From positions 1 to 36,311 of the forward strand of contig NZ_JAAGRY010000031.1 in NCBI RefSeq assembly GCF_015707995.1: 36,311 nt of DNA, read 5' to 3'. The position numbers were made by a program, and so were the translations under genes. Origin of the DNA: Microbacterium paulum. Lineage in GTDB: Bacteria > Actinomycetota > Actinomycetes > Actinomycetales > Microbacteriaceae. This document shows positions 7,788 to 19,351 of this stretch, in pieces; within the stretch, counting starts at the first letter, position 1, and each line of letters begins with the position of its first letter. Under the pieces are notes generated by a model. The model made no database searches and was not told the DNA's origin. It saw nothing but the letters and a program-made list of their open reading frames with translations.

Positions 7788-9046
7788 CCAGTCTGAGAGA
7801 CCAGCACGGTCCGTTCTTCGGCGAGTTCGGCGGGCGCTACATGCCCGAATCGCTCATCGCGGCGATCGACGAGCTGACCGCGGTGTACGAGGCATCCATC
7901 GCCGATCCGGCGTTCGCCGCCGAGCTCGAGGGTCTGCTGCACTCCTATGCCGGCCGGCCGTCGGCGCTGACCGAAGTGCCGCGCTTCGCGGAGCACGCCG
8001 GGGGAGCACGGGTGTTCCTCAAGCGCGAAGACCTCAACCACACCGGTTCACACAAGATCAACAACGTGCTCGGTCAAGCGCTGCTGACCCGCCGCCTCGG
8101 CAAGACCCGCGTCATCGCCGAGACCGGTGCCGGCCAGCACGGCGTCGCGACAGCGACCGCCGCGGCGCTGTTCGGCTTCGACTGCACGATCTACATGGGC
8201 GAGGTCGACACCGAGCGTCAGGCCCTCAATGTCGCCCGCATGCGGCTGCTGGGCGCCGAGGTCGTGCCTGTGACGACCGGGTCGCGCACCCTGAAAGACG
8301 CGATCAACGAGGCCTACCGCGACTGGGTCGCGTCGGTCGAGACCACGAACTACATCTTCGGCACGGCTGCGGGCCCGCACCCCTTCCCGGCGATGGTGCG
8401 CGACTTTCAGAAGATCATCTCCGAAGAGGCGCGCGCGCAGCTGCTCGAGACGACCGGGCGCCTCCCCGACGCCGTCATCGCCTGCGTCGGCGGCGGGTCG
8501 AACGCGATCGGCATGTTCGACGCGTTCCTCGACGACGAGGGGGTGCGCCTGTACGGCGTCGAGGCGGCCGGCGACGGCGTCGACACCCCGAAGCACGCCG
8601 CGTCGATCGAGCGCGGGCGCCCGGGTGTGCTGCACGGCGCGAAGACCTACGTACTGCAGGACGACGACGGTCAGACGGTCGAGTCGCACTCGATCTCGGC
8701 GGGCCTCGATTACCCCGGCGTCGGCCCGGAGCACGCGTGGCTGTCCGACATCGGCCGCGCCGAGTACATTCCCGCAACGGATGCCGAGGCGATGGACGCG
8801 CTGCGACTGTTGAGCCGCACCGAGGGCATCATCCCCGCGATCGAGTCGGCGCACGCCCTCGCCGGGGCGCTGCGGATCGGGCGCGCGCTCGGTCCCGACG
8901 CGATCCTGGCCGTGAGCCTGTCGGGCCGCGGTGACAAAGACATGGACACCGCGGCGACGTGGTTCGGCCTGTACGACGAGGGTGCCGACCCGGTCGAGAC
9001 GCCGCCCGCCGACGACGCCGCGCGCGGAGAGGGGATCGAGCTGTGA
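7784..9046 (+). CDS. trpB: tryptophan synthase beta subunit
   Basis: Joins indole and serine to make tryptophan using pyridoxal phosphate. The 420-residue protein starts with the usual [12 protein letters not shown] and has the PLP lysine in HTGSHKINN (Lys91). [13 protein letters not shown] is the indole/serine site with catalytic Glu; [10 protein letters not shown] binds the cofactor phosphate; [16 protein letters not shown] is the loop that signals to TrpA. This is the classic TrpB1 form that pairs with the adjacent TrpA. Start overlaps trpC by four bases (ATGA); its stop overlaps the trpA GTG by four bases. Confidence 0.97.
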   Translation: MTSLRDQHGPFFGEFGGRYMPESLIAAIDELTAVYEASIADPAFAAELEGLLHSYAGRPSALTEVPRFAEHAGGARVFLKREDLNHTGSHKINNVLGQALLTRRLGKTRVIAETGAGQHGVATATAAALFGFDCTIYMGEVDTERQALNVARMRLLGAEVVPVTTGSRTLKDAINEAYRDWVASVETTNYIFGTAAGPHPFPAMVRDFQKIISEEARAQLLETTGRLPDAVIACVGGGSNAIGMFDAFLDDEGVRLYGVEAAGDGVDTPKHAASIERGRPGVLHGAKTYVLQDDDGQTVESHSISAGLDYPGVGPEHAWLSDIGRAEYIPATDAEAMDALRLLSRTEGIIPAIESAHALAGALRIGRALGPDAILAVSLSGRGDKDMDTAATWFGLYDEGADPVETPPADDAARGEGIEL

Positions 9047-9825
9047 GCCGCGTCTCAGATGCCATCGACGCCGCGAACGCCGCCGGGCGCGGCGCCTTCG
9101 TCGGCTACCTGCCGCTCGGCTACCCCGACCTCCAGACCTCGATCGACGCAGCCGTCGCCCTCGCCGAATCGGGCGTCGACGTGCTCGAACTCGGCCCGCC
9201 CTACTCCGATCCGGTGATGGACGGCGTCGTCATCCAAGAGGCCACGCAGGCCGCCCTGGCGGGCGGATTCCGCCTGCGCGACACGTTCACGGCCGTGCGC
9301 GAGATCGCCGCCCGCACCGACGTGCCGATCCTCGTCATGACCTACTGGAACCCCGTGCTGCAGTACGGCGTCGACCGCTACGCCGATGACCTGCTCGCCG
9401 CGGGCGGGGCGGGACTCATCACCCCCGACATCACCCCCGACGCCGCGGCCGACTGGGTCGCCGCCTCCGAGCGCACCGGCCTCGATCGCGTGTTCCTCGC
9501 CGCTCCGACCTCGACCGACGAGCGGCTGGAGATGATCGCGGGGGCATCCACCGGTTTCGTCTACACCGTCTCGACGATGGGCATCACGGGGGAGCGCGCC
9601 GAACTGGATGCCGCGGCCCGCGGCCTCGTCGCGCGGCTGCGCGACCACGGCGTGCGCCACGCGTGCGTCGGCATCGGCATCTCGACACCCGAGCAGGTCG
9701 CGGGGGTCGTGGAGTACGCCGACGGCGCGATCGTCGGAACGACGCTCGTGCGGGCGCTGCGCGACGGCGGGGTCGAGGCCCTGCGCGCCGAGGCGCGCGC
9801 CCTGGCGTCCGGCACCGCCCGCTGA
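9043..9825 (+). CDS. trpA: tryptophan synthase alpha subunit
   Basis: Splits indole-3-glycerol phosphate to indole, which tunnels to TrpB. 260 residues from GTG 9043. The catalytic Glu lies in [15 protein letters not shown], which also has the catalytic Asp of the SDPxxDG motif. Other signatures are [20 protein letters not shown] and [12 protein letters not shown] with the phosphate-binding Gly residues, and [10 protein letters not shown]. The ELG-P-P-YSD spelling of the first motif, with Pro in place of the more common Val/Ile, is usual in actinobacteria. It is the last gene of the trp cluster; lgt starts 85 nt downstream behind its own promoter. Confidence 0.96.
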   Translation: MSRVSDAIDAANAAGRGAFVGYLPLGYPDLQTSIDAAVALAESGVDVLELGPPYSDPVMDGVVIQEATQAALAGGFRLRDTFTAVREIAARTDVPILVMTYWNPVLQYGVDRYADDLLAAGGAGLITPDITPDAAADWVAASERTGLDRVFLAAPTSTDERLEMIAGASTGFVYTVSTMGITGERAELDAAARGLVARLRDHGVRHACVGIGISTPEQVAGVVEYADGAIVGTTLVRALRDGGVEALRAEARALASGTAR

Positions 9826-9852
9826 GACGCCGCCGCCTCCGTGACTTGCCCA

Positions 9853-9892
9853 CGCCGCGAATCGGCGGCGCCGCGAATCGCCCGCGCCGCGG
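9853..9892. repeat. 16-bp tandem repeat (2.5 copies) upstream of lgt
   Basis: CGCCGCGAATCG occurs at 9853-9864 and again at 9869-9880, and CGCCGCG returns at 9885-9891, giving a 16-base period. It ends 6 nt before the lgt -10 element, so it covers the -35 region. Confidence 0.7.
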
Positions 9893-9897
9893 CGAAG

Positions 9898-9903
9898 TAG
9901 ACT
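9898..9903 (+). promoter_or_regulatory. -10 element of lgt, leaderless-type
   Basis: TAGACT is followed by 7 nt and the lgt GTG. No ribosome-binding site is visible between them. Confidence 0.6.
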
Positions 9904-9910
9904 GCCCCTC

Positions 9911-10879
9911 GTGCTTTTCTCCGCCTCCGTGGCCGCCTCGATCCCCAGCCCGTCGGTCAGTTCGTTCCAGCTCGGACCGCTGACGATCCACATCTACGCG
10001 CTGTGCATCCTCGCCGGCATCGTGGTCGCGGCGATCATGACGAACCACCGGCTCACCAAGCGCGGCGCCGAGCCGTGGGTCGTGATCGACATCTGCCTGC
10101 TCGCCGTGCCGCTCGCGATCATCGGGGCGCGCATCTTCCACGTGGTCACCCACTGGGGCTTCTACTTCGGCGAGGGCAAGGACTTCTGGGCGGTCTTCCG
10201 CATCTGGGAGGGCGGCATCGCGATCTTCGGCGCCCTCATCGGCGGCGCGATCGGCGCGTGGCTCGGCTGCAAGTGGACCGGAATCCGGTTCTGGACGTTC
10301 GCCGACGCCCTCGCTCCGGGCCTCCTCCTCGCCCAGGCGATGGGCCGGTTCGGCAACTGGTTCAACCAGGAGCTCTACGGCCTCCCCACCGACCTGCCCT
10401 GGGGTCTTCAGATCGACTACCCGAACGCCGCGTGGCCGGTCGGCCTGCCCGAGGGCACCCTGTTCCACCCGACGTTCCTCTACGAGGTCATCTGGAACGT
10501 GCTGGGCGTCATCTTCCTGCTCTGGGCCGGTAAGCGCTTCACCCTGCAGTGGGGACGCCTCTTCGCGCTCTACCTCGTCTGGTACAGCGCCGGGCGGATC
10601 GTGTGGGAGAACATCCGCATCGATCCGAGCGAGGTCTTCCTGGGCCTGCGCACGAACGTGTGGGCCGCGATCATCGGCGTCGTGGTCGGTCTTGTGATCT
10701 TCTTCGTGCAGAAGCGCCGCCACCCGGGCCTCGAGCCCTCGCCCTACTACCCGGGGCGCGAATGGACCGGCGGCGGGAATGTACAATCACAGGACACCGA
10801 TGCATTCGTCGACGTCAGCGCACCCCCGACGTCCGAATCCACCGCGGACACCGCCACAAGCACAGTCGTCTCCAGGTAA
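9911..10879 (+). CDS. lgt: prolipoprotein diacylglyceryl transferase
   Basis: Transfers a diacylglyceryl group from phosphatidylglycerol to the lipobox cysteine of prolipoproteins, in the cytoplasmic membrane. The 322-residue protein has about seven membrane helices. Signature pieces are LGPLTIHIYAL at the N-terminus, GARIFHVVTHW, the RIWEGGIAIFGALIGG loop, GRFGNWFNQELYG (the Lgt signature) and HPTFLYE, then SAGRIVWENIRID with the essential Arg. As in other actinobacteria, the loop histidine found in E. coli (HGG) is replaced. The last 50 residues are a polar cytoplasmic tail rich in Thr/Ser with no recognisable domain. Start GTG sits immediately after a TAGACT -10. lgt after trpA is a conserved actinobacterial arrangement. 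Confidence 0.96.
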   Translation: MLFSASVAASIPSPSVSSFQLGPLTIHIYALCILAGIVVAAIMTNHRLTKRGAEPWVVIDICLLAVPLAIIGARIFHVVTHWGFYFGEGKDFWAVFRIWEGGIAIFGALIGGAIGAWLGCKWTGIRFWTFADALAPGLLLAQAMGRFGNWFNQELYGLPTDLPWGLQIDYPNAAWPVGLPEGTLFHPTFLYEVIWNVLGVIFLLWAGKRFTLQWGRLFALYLVWYSAGRIVWENIRIDPSEVFLGLRTNVWAAIIGVVVGLVIFFVQKRRHPGLEPSPYYPGREWTGGGNVQSQDTDAFVDVSAPPTSESTADTATSTVVSR

Positions 10880-10942
10880 CACCCCGCAGGACATCAGGGC
10901 CGACGTCGTCCCCGTTTCAGCAAGACAATGAGGACGGTAGAC

Positions 10943-13900
10943 ATGGCCTCGAGCCCCCGTCGTGAAGACACCACGCCGCACACCTCCGGGTTTGCCGCGG
11001 ACTTCCCCGCCAAGCAGGGCATGTACAACCCGGCGTTCGAGAAGGACGCATGCGGCCTCGCGATGGTCGCGACCCTCCGCGGCGAGCCGGGGCACGACAT
11101 CGTGCAGCTCGCACTCGAGGCGCTGCGGAACCTCGAGCACAGGGGTGCCATCGGCTCCGACGCGGGAACGGGCGACGGCGCCGGCATCCTGACGCAGATG
11201 CCGGATGCCTTCCTGCGCGCGGTCACGGACTTCGACCTGCCCCCGGCCGGCGAGTACGCCGCGGGCATGGCGTTCCTGCCGCGCGACGACGACGACGAGC
11301 GCGCCGCCGTCAAGGCCGGCGTCGAACAGATCGCCGCCGCCGAGGGGCTGACGGTGCTCGGCTGGCGCGAGGTGCCGACGGTGGAGGAGCACCTCGGCAA
11401 GCTCGCCTACGCCGCGCGCCCCGCATTCGAGCAGCTGTTCGTCTCGCGCCCCGCCGTCGGCGACGCGCCCGCGCTCGCGGGCATCGACCTCGACCGCCGT
11501 GTCTACCGGCTGCGCAAGCGTGCACGCCGCGAGCACGACGCCTACTTCGTGTCGCTGAGCGCCCGCACCCTCGGGTACAAGGGCATGGTCACGACCCTCC
11601 AGCTCGAGCCGTTCTACCCCGATCTGCAGGACGAGCGGTTCGTGAGCGAGCTCGCCGTCGTGCACTCGCGCTACTCGACGAACACGTTCCCGTCGTGGCC
11701 GCTCGCGCAGCCGCTGCGCATGCTCGCCCACAACGGCGAGATCAACACCGTCGGCGCCAACCGCAACTGGATGCGCGCCCGCCAGTCGCAGCTCGAGTCG
11801 GAGCTCGTCGGAGACATCCGTCCGCTGCTGCCGATCTGCACCGAGGGTGCGAGCGACTCGGCGTCGTTCGACGAGGTGCTGGAACTGCTGACCCTGACGG
11901 GCCGCAGCCTGCCGCACGCGATCATGATGATGGTGCCCGAGGCGTACGAGAAGCAGGCCGACATCTCGCCCGACCTGCGCGCCTTCTACGACTACCACTC
12001 CATGCAGATGGAGCCGTGGGACGGCCCCGCCGCGCTGATCTTCACCGACGGCACCCTCGTCGGCGCCACCCTCGACCGCAACGGCTTGCGCCCCGGCCGC
12101 TGGACCGAGACGACCGACGGACTCGTCGTGATCGGCTCGGAGACGGGGGTGCTCGACTTCGCCCCCGAGCGCATCAAGCGCCGCGGACGCCTCCGCCCGG
12201 GGCGCATGTTCGTCGTCGACACCGCCCAGCAGCGGATCATCGAGGACGACGAGGTCAAGCGCGACCTCGCGGCCCTCCAGCCCTGGCAGGAATGGCTCGA
12301 CGCGGGTCGGGTGCGCCTGAAGGACCTCCCCGAGCGCGAGCACATCGTGCACCCGATCGCCTCGATCACGCGCCGCCAGCGCACGTTCGGCTACACCGAG
12401 GAAGAGGTGCGCATCCTCCTCACGCCGATGGGGCAGAACGGCGCTGAACCGCTCGGCGCGATGGGGTCGGATGCCCCGATCGCGGTGCTCAGCGAACGGC
12501 CGCGCCTCCTCTTCGACTACTTCGTGCAGCAGTTCGCGCAGGTGACCAACCCGCCGCTCGACTCGATCCGCGAAGAGGTCGTCACCTCGCTCGCCCTCGG
12601 CCTCGGTCCGGAGCGGAACCTCCTCGACTGGGGGCCCGACCACACCCGCACGATCACGCTCGACTTCCCGGTGATCGACAACGACGAGCTCGCCAAGCTC
12701 CAGAACATCGACAAGGCGCTGCCCGGCCGGCGGTCGGTGACCGTGCGCGGTCTGTACCACGCCGCGAAGGGGCCGGATGCCTTGGAGCACCGCCTCGACG
12801 AGATGTGCGCCGAGGTCGACGCGGCGATCGAGCAGGGTGCCGAGTTCATCATCCTGAGCGACCGCGACTCGAACAAGGACCTCGTCCCGATCCCATCGCT
12901 GCTCATGCTCTCCGCAGTGCACCACCATCTCATCCGCCGTGAGAACCGCATGAAGGTCGGTCTCGTCGTCGAGGCGGGCGACGTGCGCGAAGTGCACCAC
13001 GTCGCGACGCTGATCGGCTACGGGGCATCCGCCGTCAACCCGTATCTCGCGATGGAGACCGTCGAGTACCTCGTGCGCGCGGGCTTCATCACCAGCGTCA
13101 CGCCCGAGAAGGCGGTGAAGAACCTCATCTACGCGCTCGGCAAGGGCGTCCTGAAGATCATGTCCAAGATGGGCATCTCCACGGTGTCGTCCTACGCAGG
13201 GTCGCAGGTCTTCGAGGCCGTGGGGCTCTCGGAGGAGGTGGTCGCGAAGTACTTCACGGGCACCGAGACGAAGCTCGGCGGCATCGGCATTCGCGAGATC
13301 GCCGCCGAGAACCAGGCGCGCCACGACTACGCCTATCCCGAAAACGGCGCCGTCCGTGCGCACGAGCGGCTGTGGACCGGCGGTGAGTACCAGTGGCGCC
13401 GTGACGGCGCCCCGCACCTGTTCACGCCCGACACCGTGTTCCGCCTGCAGCACTCCACGCGGGCGCGGCGCTACGACGTCTTCCGCGAGTACACCAAGCT
13501 CGTCGACGATCAGGCCGCCGAGCTGAAGACGCTGCGCGGCATGTTCCGGCTCAAGACGGGGGAGCGCCCGCCCGTTCCGATCGACGAGGTCGAACCCGTC
13601 GAGTCGATCGTCAAGCGCTTCTCGACCGGTGCGATGAGCTACGGGTCGATCTCGAAAGAGGCGCACGAGACCCTCGCGATCGCGATGAACTCGATCGGTG
13701 CGAAGTCGAACACGGGTGAGGGCGGCGAAGACGTCGACCGCCTGCTCGACCCGACGCGGCGCAGCGCCATCAAGCAGGTCGCCTCGGGCCGCTTCGGTGT
13801 GACGAGCATGTACCTCACGCACGCCGACGACATCCAGATCAAGCTCGCCCAGGGCGCCAAGCCCGGCGAGGGCGGTCAGCTGCCGCCCGGCAAGGTGTAC

Positions 13901-15536
13901 CCGTGGATCGCCCGAACCCGCGGCGGCACCCCCGGCGTCGGGCTCATCTCGCCGCCGCCGCACCACGACATCTACTCGATCGAGGACCTCAAGCAGCTCA
14001 TCTTCGACCTGAAGCGCGCGAACCCCGCCGCCCGGGTGCACGTGAAGCTCGTGAGCCAGTCGGGGATCGGGGCGGTGGCCGCCGGCACCGCGAAGGCCCT
14101 CGCCGACGTCATCCTGGTTTCCGGCCACGACGGCGGCACGGGCGCGAGCCCGCTGAACTCGCTCAAGCACGCGGGCACCCCGTGGGAGCTGGGCCTGGCC
14201 GAAACGCAGCAGACGCTCATGCTCAACGACATGCGCGACCGGGTGGTCGTGCAGGCCGACGGGCAGCTGAAGACGGGACGCGACGTGATCATCGCGGCGC
14301 TGCTCGGCGCCGAGGAGTTCGGGTTCGCGACGACCGCGCTCGTGGTGGAGGGCTGCATCATGATGCGCGTCTGCCACCTCGACACCTGCCCCGTCGGTGT
14401 CGCGACGCAGAACCCCGTGCTGCGCAGCCGCTTCACCGGCAAGCCGGAGTTCGTCGTCAACTTCATGCAGTTCCTCGCGCAGGAGGTGCGGGAGTACCTC
14501 GCCGAGCTCGGGTTCCGTTCGCTCGACGAGGCGATCGGCCGCAACGACCTGCTCGACGTCAACGGTGCGATCGAGCACTGGAAGGCATCGGGCCTCGACC
14601 TGACGCCGATCCTCGACGGGCCGGCGTTCGCCCCCGACGCACCGCGCCGGCACGCCCGTGATCAGGACCACGAGCTCGAGAAGCACTTCGATGTGCCCCT
14701 CATCGAGCAGGCGCAAGATGTGATCGCCCACGGCGGCCACTTCGAGGTGTCGCTCCCGATCCGCAACACCGAGCGCGCCGTCGGCACCATGCTCGGCAAC
14801 CGGGTGACCCTCGCCCACGGCGAGCACGGCCTGCCCGCCGGCACGATCGAGGTGAACCTCACCGGGTCTGCCGGGCAGTCCTTCGGCGCGTTCCTGCCGG
14901 CCGGCATCACGCTGCGCCTCGAAGGCGACTCGAACGACTACGTCGGCAAGGGGCTCTCGGGCGGTCAGATCGTCGTGCGCCCTCCGCGCGATGCGACCTT
15001 CGACGCCTCGCAGAACGTCATCGCGGGCAACGTCATCGGCTACGGCGCGACCCAGGGCAGCATGTTCCTGCGCGGCGTCGTCGGGGAGCGCTTCCTCGTG
15101 CGGAACTCGGGCGCGACCGCCGTCGTCGAGGGCGTGGGCGACCACGCGCTCGAGTACATGACCGGCGGGCTAGCGGTGATCCTCGGTGCGACCGGGCGGA
15201 ACCTCGGCGCCGGCATGTCGGGCGGCACCGCCTACGTCTACCGGCTCGACCGAGAGCTCGTGAACCGCGAGGCTCTCGCCAGCGGCGAGCTGGAGCTCCT
15301 TGGGCTGGGGTCGGGCGACGTGGAGATCCTCCGTGATCTGCTCGAACGCCACGTCGCCGAGACGGGGTCGACCCTGGCATCCGCGCTTCTGGACGACTTC
15401 GAGGCGGAGGCCGAGAACTTCGTCCGCGTGCTGCCGCGTGACTACGCGGCCGTGCTGCAAACCCGACATGACGCCGCCGCCGAGGGGCTCGACCCCGATG
15501 GCGACGTCGTCTGGACCCGTATCCTGGAGGTGACCG

Positions 15537-15544
<8 letters not shown>
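10943..15544 (+). CDS. gltB: glutamate synthase large (alpha) subunit
   Basis: Makes two glutamates from glutamine and 2-oxoglutarate using NADPH electrons delivered by GltD. 1533 residues, the usual size. I chose ATG 10943 because GAGG precedes it with normal spacing; an in-frame ATG at 10928 has none. Cys37 in KDACGLAM is the N-terminal nucleophile exposed by propeptide cleavage. Domains in order: glutaminase (37-430), central domain, FMN/2-oxoglutarate synthase domain with [13 protein letters not shown] and [11 protein letters not shown], the 3Fe-4S cysteines in [15 protein letters not shown] (C-x5-C-x4-C), and the C-terminal beta-helix (GXXG-rich). It overlaps gltD by 8 bases. It begins 63 nt after lgt, and no clear promoter is visible in that gap. 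Confidence 0.97.
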
Positions 15545-17006
<1,462 letters not shown>

Positions 17007-17050
17007 GCTGGATCCACCCTCGAAACCGAACACAGACCGGAGATCAGTCA

Positions 17051-18499
17051 GTGAGACGCGCGAAGATCGTCGCCACCCTGGGGCCCGCCACCGAGTCGTA
17101 TGAGATGATCCGTGCGATCATCGATGCCGGTGTGGACGTGGCCCGCTTGAACCTCAGCCACGGCTCCTATGCCGAGCACGAAGGCCGTTTCGCCAACGTG
17201 CGCAAGGCTGCCGACGACGCAGGACGCGCCGTCGCCATCCTCGTCGACCTGCAGGGCCCCAAGATCCGTCTCGGCAAGTTCAGTGACGGACCGCACGACC
17301 TCGCCGTCGGCGACACGTTCCGCATCACGACCGACGACGTCGTGGGCACCCGCGACCTCGTCGGCACGACCTTCAAGGGTCTCGCCGGCGACGTCAAGCC
17401 GGGCGATTACCTCCTGATCGACGACGGCAAGGTCCGCGTGCAGGTCGAGAGCGTCGACGGCCCCGTCGTGACCACCAAGGTGGTCGTGGCCGGTCAGGTC
17501 TCGAACAACAAGGGCATCAACCTGCCCGGCGTTGCGGTGAGCGTCCCCGCGCTCTCCGAGAAGGACGAAGCCGACCTGCGGTGGGGGTTGCAGGCGGGTG
17601 CCGACCTCATCGCGCTGTCGTTCGTGCGCGACGCCGCCGACGTCACGCGCGTGCACGAGATCATGGCGGAGGAAGGCCGCAAGGTCCCCGTCATCGCCAA
17701 GATCGAGAAGCCGCAGGCCGTCGACAACCTCGAGGAGATCATCGACGCCTTCGACGGCATCATGGTCGCCCGCGGCGACCTCGCCGTCGAGCTGCCGCTC
17801 GAAGCCGTCCCGATCGTCCAGAAGGAGGCTGTCGAGCTCTGCCGCCGCATGGCGAAGCCGGTCATCGTCGCGACGCAGATGCTCGAGTCGATGACCCACT
17901 CCCCCGTGCCTACGCGTGCTGAGGCGTCCGACGTCGCCAACGCCGTCCTCGACGGCACGGACGCGGTCATGCTCTCGGGCGAGACGAGCGTCGGCGAGTA
18001 CCCCGTCATCACGGTCCAGACGATGGCCCGCATCGTCGAATCGACGGAAGACCACGGTCTCGAGCGCATCCGCCCGTTCAGCGCGAAGCCCCGCACGCAG
18101 GGTGGCATCATCACGCTGGCCGCGAACGAGGTCGCCGAGTTCGTCGGGGCGAAGTTCATCTGCATCTTCACCGAGTCGGGCGATACCGCGCGTCGCATGT
18201 CGCGCCTGCGCCCAGGCATCCCGATGATGGCGTTCGCGGTCGACCCCGCGATCCGCCGCCGCATGGCCCTCACGTGGGGCGTGCAGTCGACGCTCGTCGA
18301 GCACGTCGCGCACACCGACCTCATGTTCCTGCAGGTCGATGACTTCTTCCTCGGCCAGGGTCTCGCGAAGGAAGGGGACAAGGTCGTCGTGATCTCTGGT
18401 TCCCCTCCCGGAATCATCGGTTCGACCAACGACATCCGCATCCACAAGATCGGCGACGCCGTCAACGGCAACGCGCCCATCTACCAGGCGGAGAAGTAG
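17051..18499 (+). CDS. pyk: pyruvate kinase
   Basis: Last step of glycolysis, phosphoenolpyruvate plus ADP to pyruvate plus ATP. 482 residues, a normal length. The N-terminus RRAKIVATLGPATES and ARLNLSHGSYAEH are the substrate-binding start of the barrel; VIAKIEKPQAV has the catalytic Lys; GIMVARGDLAVELP binds the metal; MLESMTHSPVPTRAEASDVANAV is the classic signature (key part MLESM and PTRAE). The B domain lies near residues 70-165 and the C-terminal regulatory domain near 350-482. Start GTG 17051 has GGAG 8 nt upstream. The gene is 44 nt after gltD, and a strong stem-loop follows. Confidence 0.96.
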   Translation: MRRAKIVATLGPATESYEMIRAIIDAGVDVARLNLSHGSYAEHEGRFANVRKAADDAGRAVAILVDLQGPKIRLGKFSDGPHDLAVGDTFRITTDDVVGTRDLVGTTFKGLAGDVKPGDYLLIDDGKVRVQVESVDGPVVTTKVVVAGQVSNNKGINLPGVAVSVPALSEKDEADLRWGLQAGADLIALSFVRDAADVTRVHEIMAEEGRKVPVIAKIEKPQAVDNLEEIIDAFDGIMVARGDLAVELPLEAVPIVQKEAVELCRRMAKPVIVATQMLESMTHSPVPTRAEASDVANAVLDGTDAVMLSGETSVGEYPVITVQTMARIVESTEDHGLERIRPFSAKPRTQGGIITLAANEVAEFVGAKFICIFTESGDTARRMSRLRPGIPMMAFAVDPAIRRRMALTWGVQSTLVEHVAHTDLMFLQVDDFFLGQGLAKEGDKVVVISGSPPGIIGSTNDIRIHKIGDAVNGNAPIYQAEK

Positions 18500-18516
18500 G
18501 CCGGGCCGAAAAGCCG

Positions 18517-18569
18517 AAGACGAAGGGCGGATGCCCGGGGGAGAGCCCCGGGCATCCGCCCTTCGTCTT
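18517..18569. terminator. strong bidirectional terminator between pyk and tRNA-Leu
   Basis: A perfect 24-bp stem (18517-18540 with 18546-18569) closed by a 5-nt GAGAG loop. It is GC rich and includes the GGATGCC/GGCATCC word. It lacks a clear T-tract, as is common in high-GC actinobacteria. It sits between convergent pyk and tRNA-Leu and could stop both transcripts. Confidence 0.9.
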
Positions 18570-18576
18570 GGTTGCG

Positions 18577-18657
18577 TGCCGGTGGTGGGAGTCGAACCCA
18601 CACGTCCGAAGACAACCGAGTTTGAGTCGGTCGCGTCTGCCATTCCGCCACACCGGC
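18577..18657 (-). tRNA. tRNA-Leu (anticodon CAA)
   Basis: On the reverse strand the sequence folds as a leucine tRNA of 81 nt. The acceptor arm GCCGGTG pairs with CACCGGC, the discriminator is A, and the anticodon arm ACCGA-CTCAAAC-TCGGT presents CAA for UUG codons. A variable arm (TGTCTTCGGACG) marks a class II tRNA, and the T-arm loop GTTCGAC is standard. CCA is not encoded. A possible -10 (TATCGT on the reverse strand, 18671-18676) lies 13 nt upstream and is packed against the divergent promoter of the response regulator gene. The island at 29-36 kb is not next to this tRNA, so it is not an integration site here. Confidence 0.96.
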
Positions 18658-18679
18658 ATGTGACGAATCGACGATACCG

Positions 18680-18685
18680 TAGGAT
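18680..18685 (+). promoter_or_regulatory. -10 element of the ANTAR response regulator gene, leaderless-type
   Basis: TAGGAT is followed by 6 nt and the GTG start, inside a 34-bp divergent gap shared with tRNA-Leu. Confidence 0.55.
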
Positions 18686-18691
18686 TCAAAG

Positions 18692-19312
18692 GTGACTGAG
18701 CAGGAACTGAGCCCCGCCTCGAACCCGAACGCCCCGCGACGGGTCGTCGTGGCCGAAGACGAATCGCTGATCCGCCTCGACATCGTCGAGATCCTCCGCG
18801 ACAACGGCTTCGATGTCGTCGGTGAGGCCGGCGACGGCGAGACGGCCGTGGCGCTGGCCACCGAGCTGCGCCCCGACCTCGTCATCATGGACGTGAAGAT
18901 GCCCGTGCTCGACGGCATCTCCGCCGCCGAGAAGCTCAGCAAGAACCACGTCGCCCCCGTCGTGCTGCTCACAGCGTTCAGCCAGAAGGAGCTCGTCGAG
19001 CGCGCGAGCGAGGCGGGTGCCCTCGCCTACGTCGTGAAGCCCTTCACCCCGAACGACCTGCTGCCGGCGATCGAGATCGCCCTGGCCCGCTACGAGCAGA
19101 TCATCACGCTCGAGGCCGAGGTCGCCGACATGGTCGAGCGCTTCGAGACCCGCAAGCTCGTCGACCGGGCGAAGGGCCTGCTCAACGAGAAGATGGGTCT
19201 CAGCGAGCCCGAGGCGTTCCGCTGGATTCAGAAGGCGTCGATGGACCGCCGCCTCACGATGCAAGACGTCGCCAAGGCGATCATCGAGCAGCTCTCGCCC
19301 AAGAAGGCCTGA
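18692..19312 (+). CDS. pdtaR: ANTAR-domain response regulator (PdtaR-like)
   Basis: A 206-residue two-component regulator that acts on RNA, not DNA. The receiver domain (about 17-130) has the acidic pair AEDE, phospho-acceptor Asp67 in VIMDVKMP, the Thr of LLTAFS and Lys in AYVVKPF. The C-terminal ANTAR domain (about 145-200) shows RKLVDRAKGLLNEKMGLSE and EAFRWIQKASMDRRLTMQDVA (key conserved A, R and W residues). ANTAR proteins bind paired hexaloop hairpins in leader RNAs and prevent termination. In actinobacteria the partner is the histidine kinase PdtaS, not present here. The gene sits between pyk/tRNA-Leu and polA, as in many relatives. GTG start follows a TAGGAT -10 element. Confidence 0.93.
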   Translation: MTEQELSPASNPNAPRRVVVAEDESLIRLDIVEILRDNGFDVVGEAGDGETAVALATELRPDLVIMDVKMPVLDGISAAEKLSKNHVAPVVLLTAFSQKELVERASEAGALAYVVKPFTPNDLLPAIEIALARYEQIITLEAEVADMVERFETRKLVDRAKGLLNEKMGLSEPEAFRWIQKASMDRRLTMQDVAKAIIEQLSPKKA

Positions 19313-19322
19313 GCCCCGGCAT

Positions 19323-19351
19323 CCCGCCCGCGCGGCACGCTTCCGGGCGGG
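19323..19351. terminator. hairpin between convergent regulator and thioesterase genes
   Basis: CCCGCCCG (19323-19330) pairs exactly with CGGGCGGG (19344-19351) around a 13-nt loop. It fills the gap between the two convergent stops and could serve both. Confidence 0.6.

Noticed and set aside
10787..15145. 1452-codon open frame antisense to gltB
   Set aside because: gltB on the + strand has full family signatures; high-GC genes routinely leave long empty antisense frames, and the antisense translation is Arg/Val/Glu/Asp/His-rich with no domain.
18577..18657. tRNA-Leu as attachment site of the island
   Set aside because: The island begins more than 10 kb away, and no duplicated tRNA 3' end was noticed near 29.3 or 36 kb.
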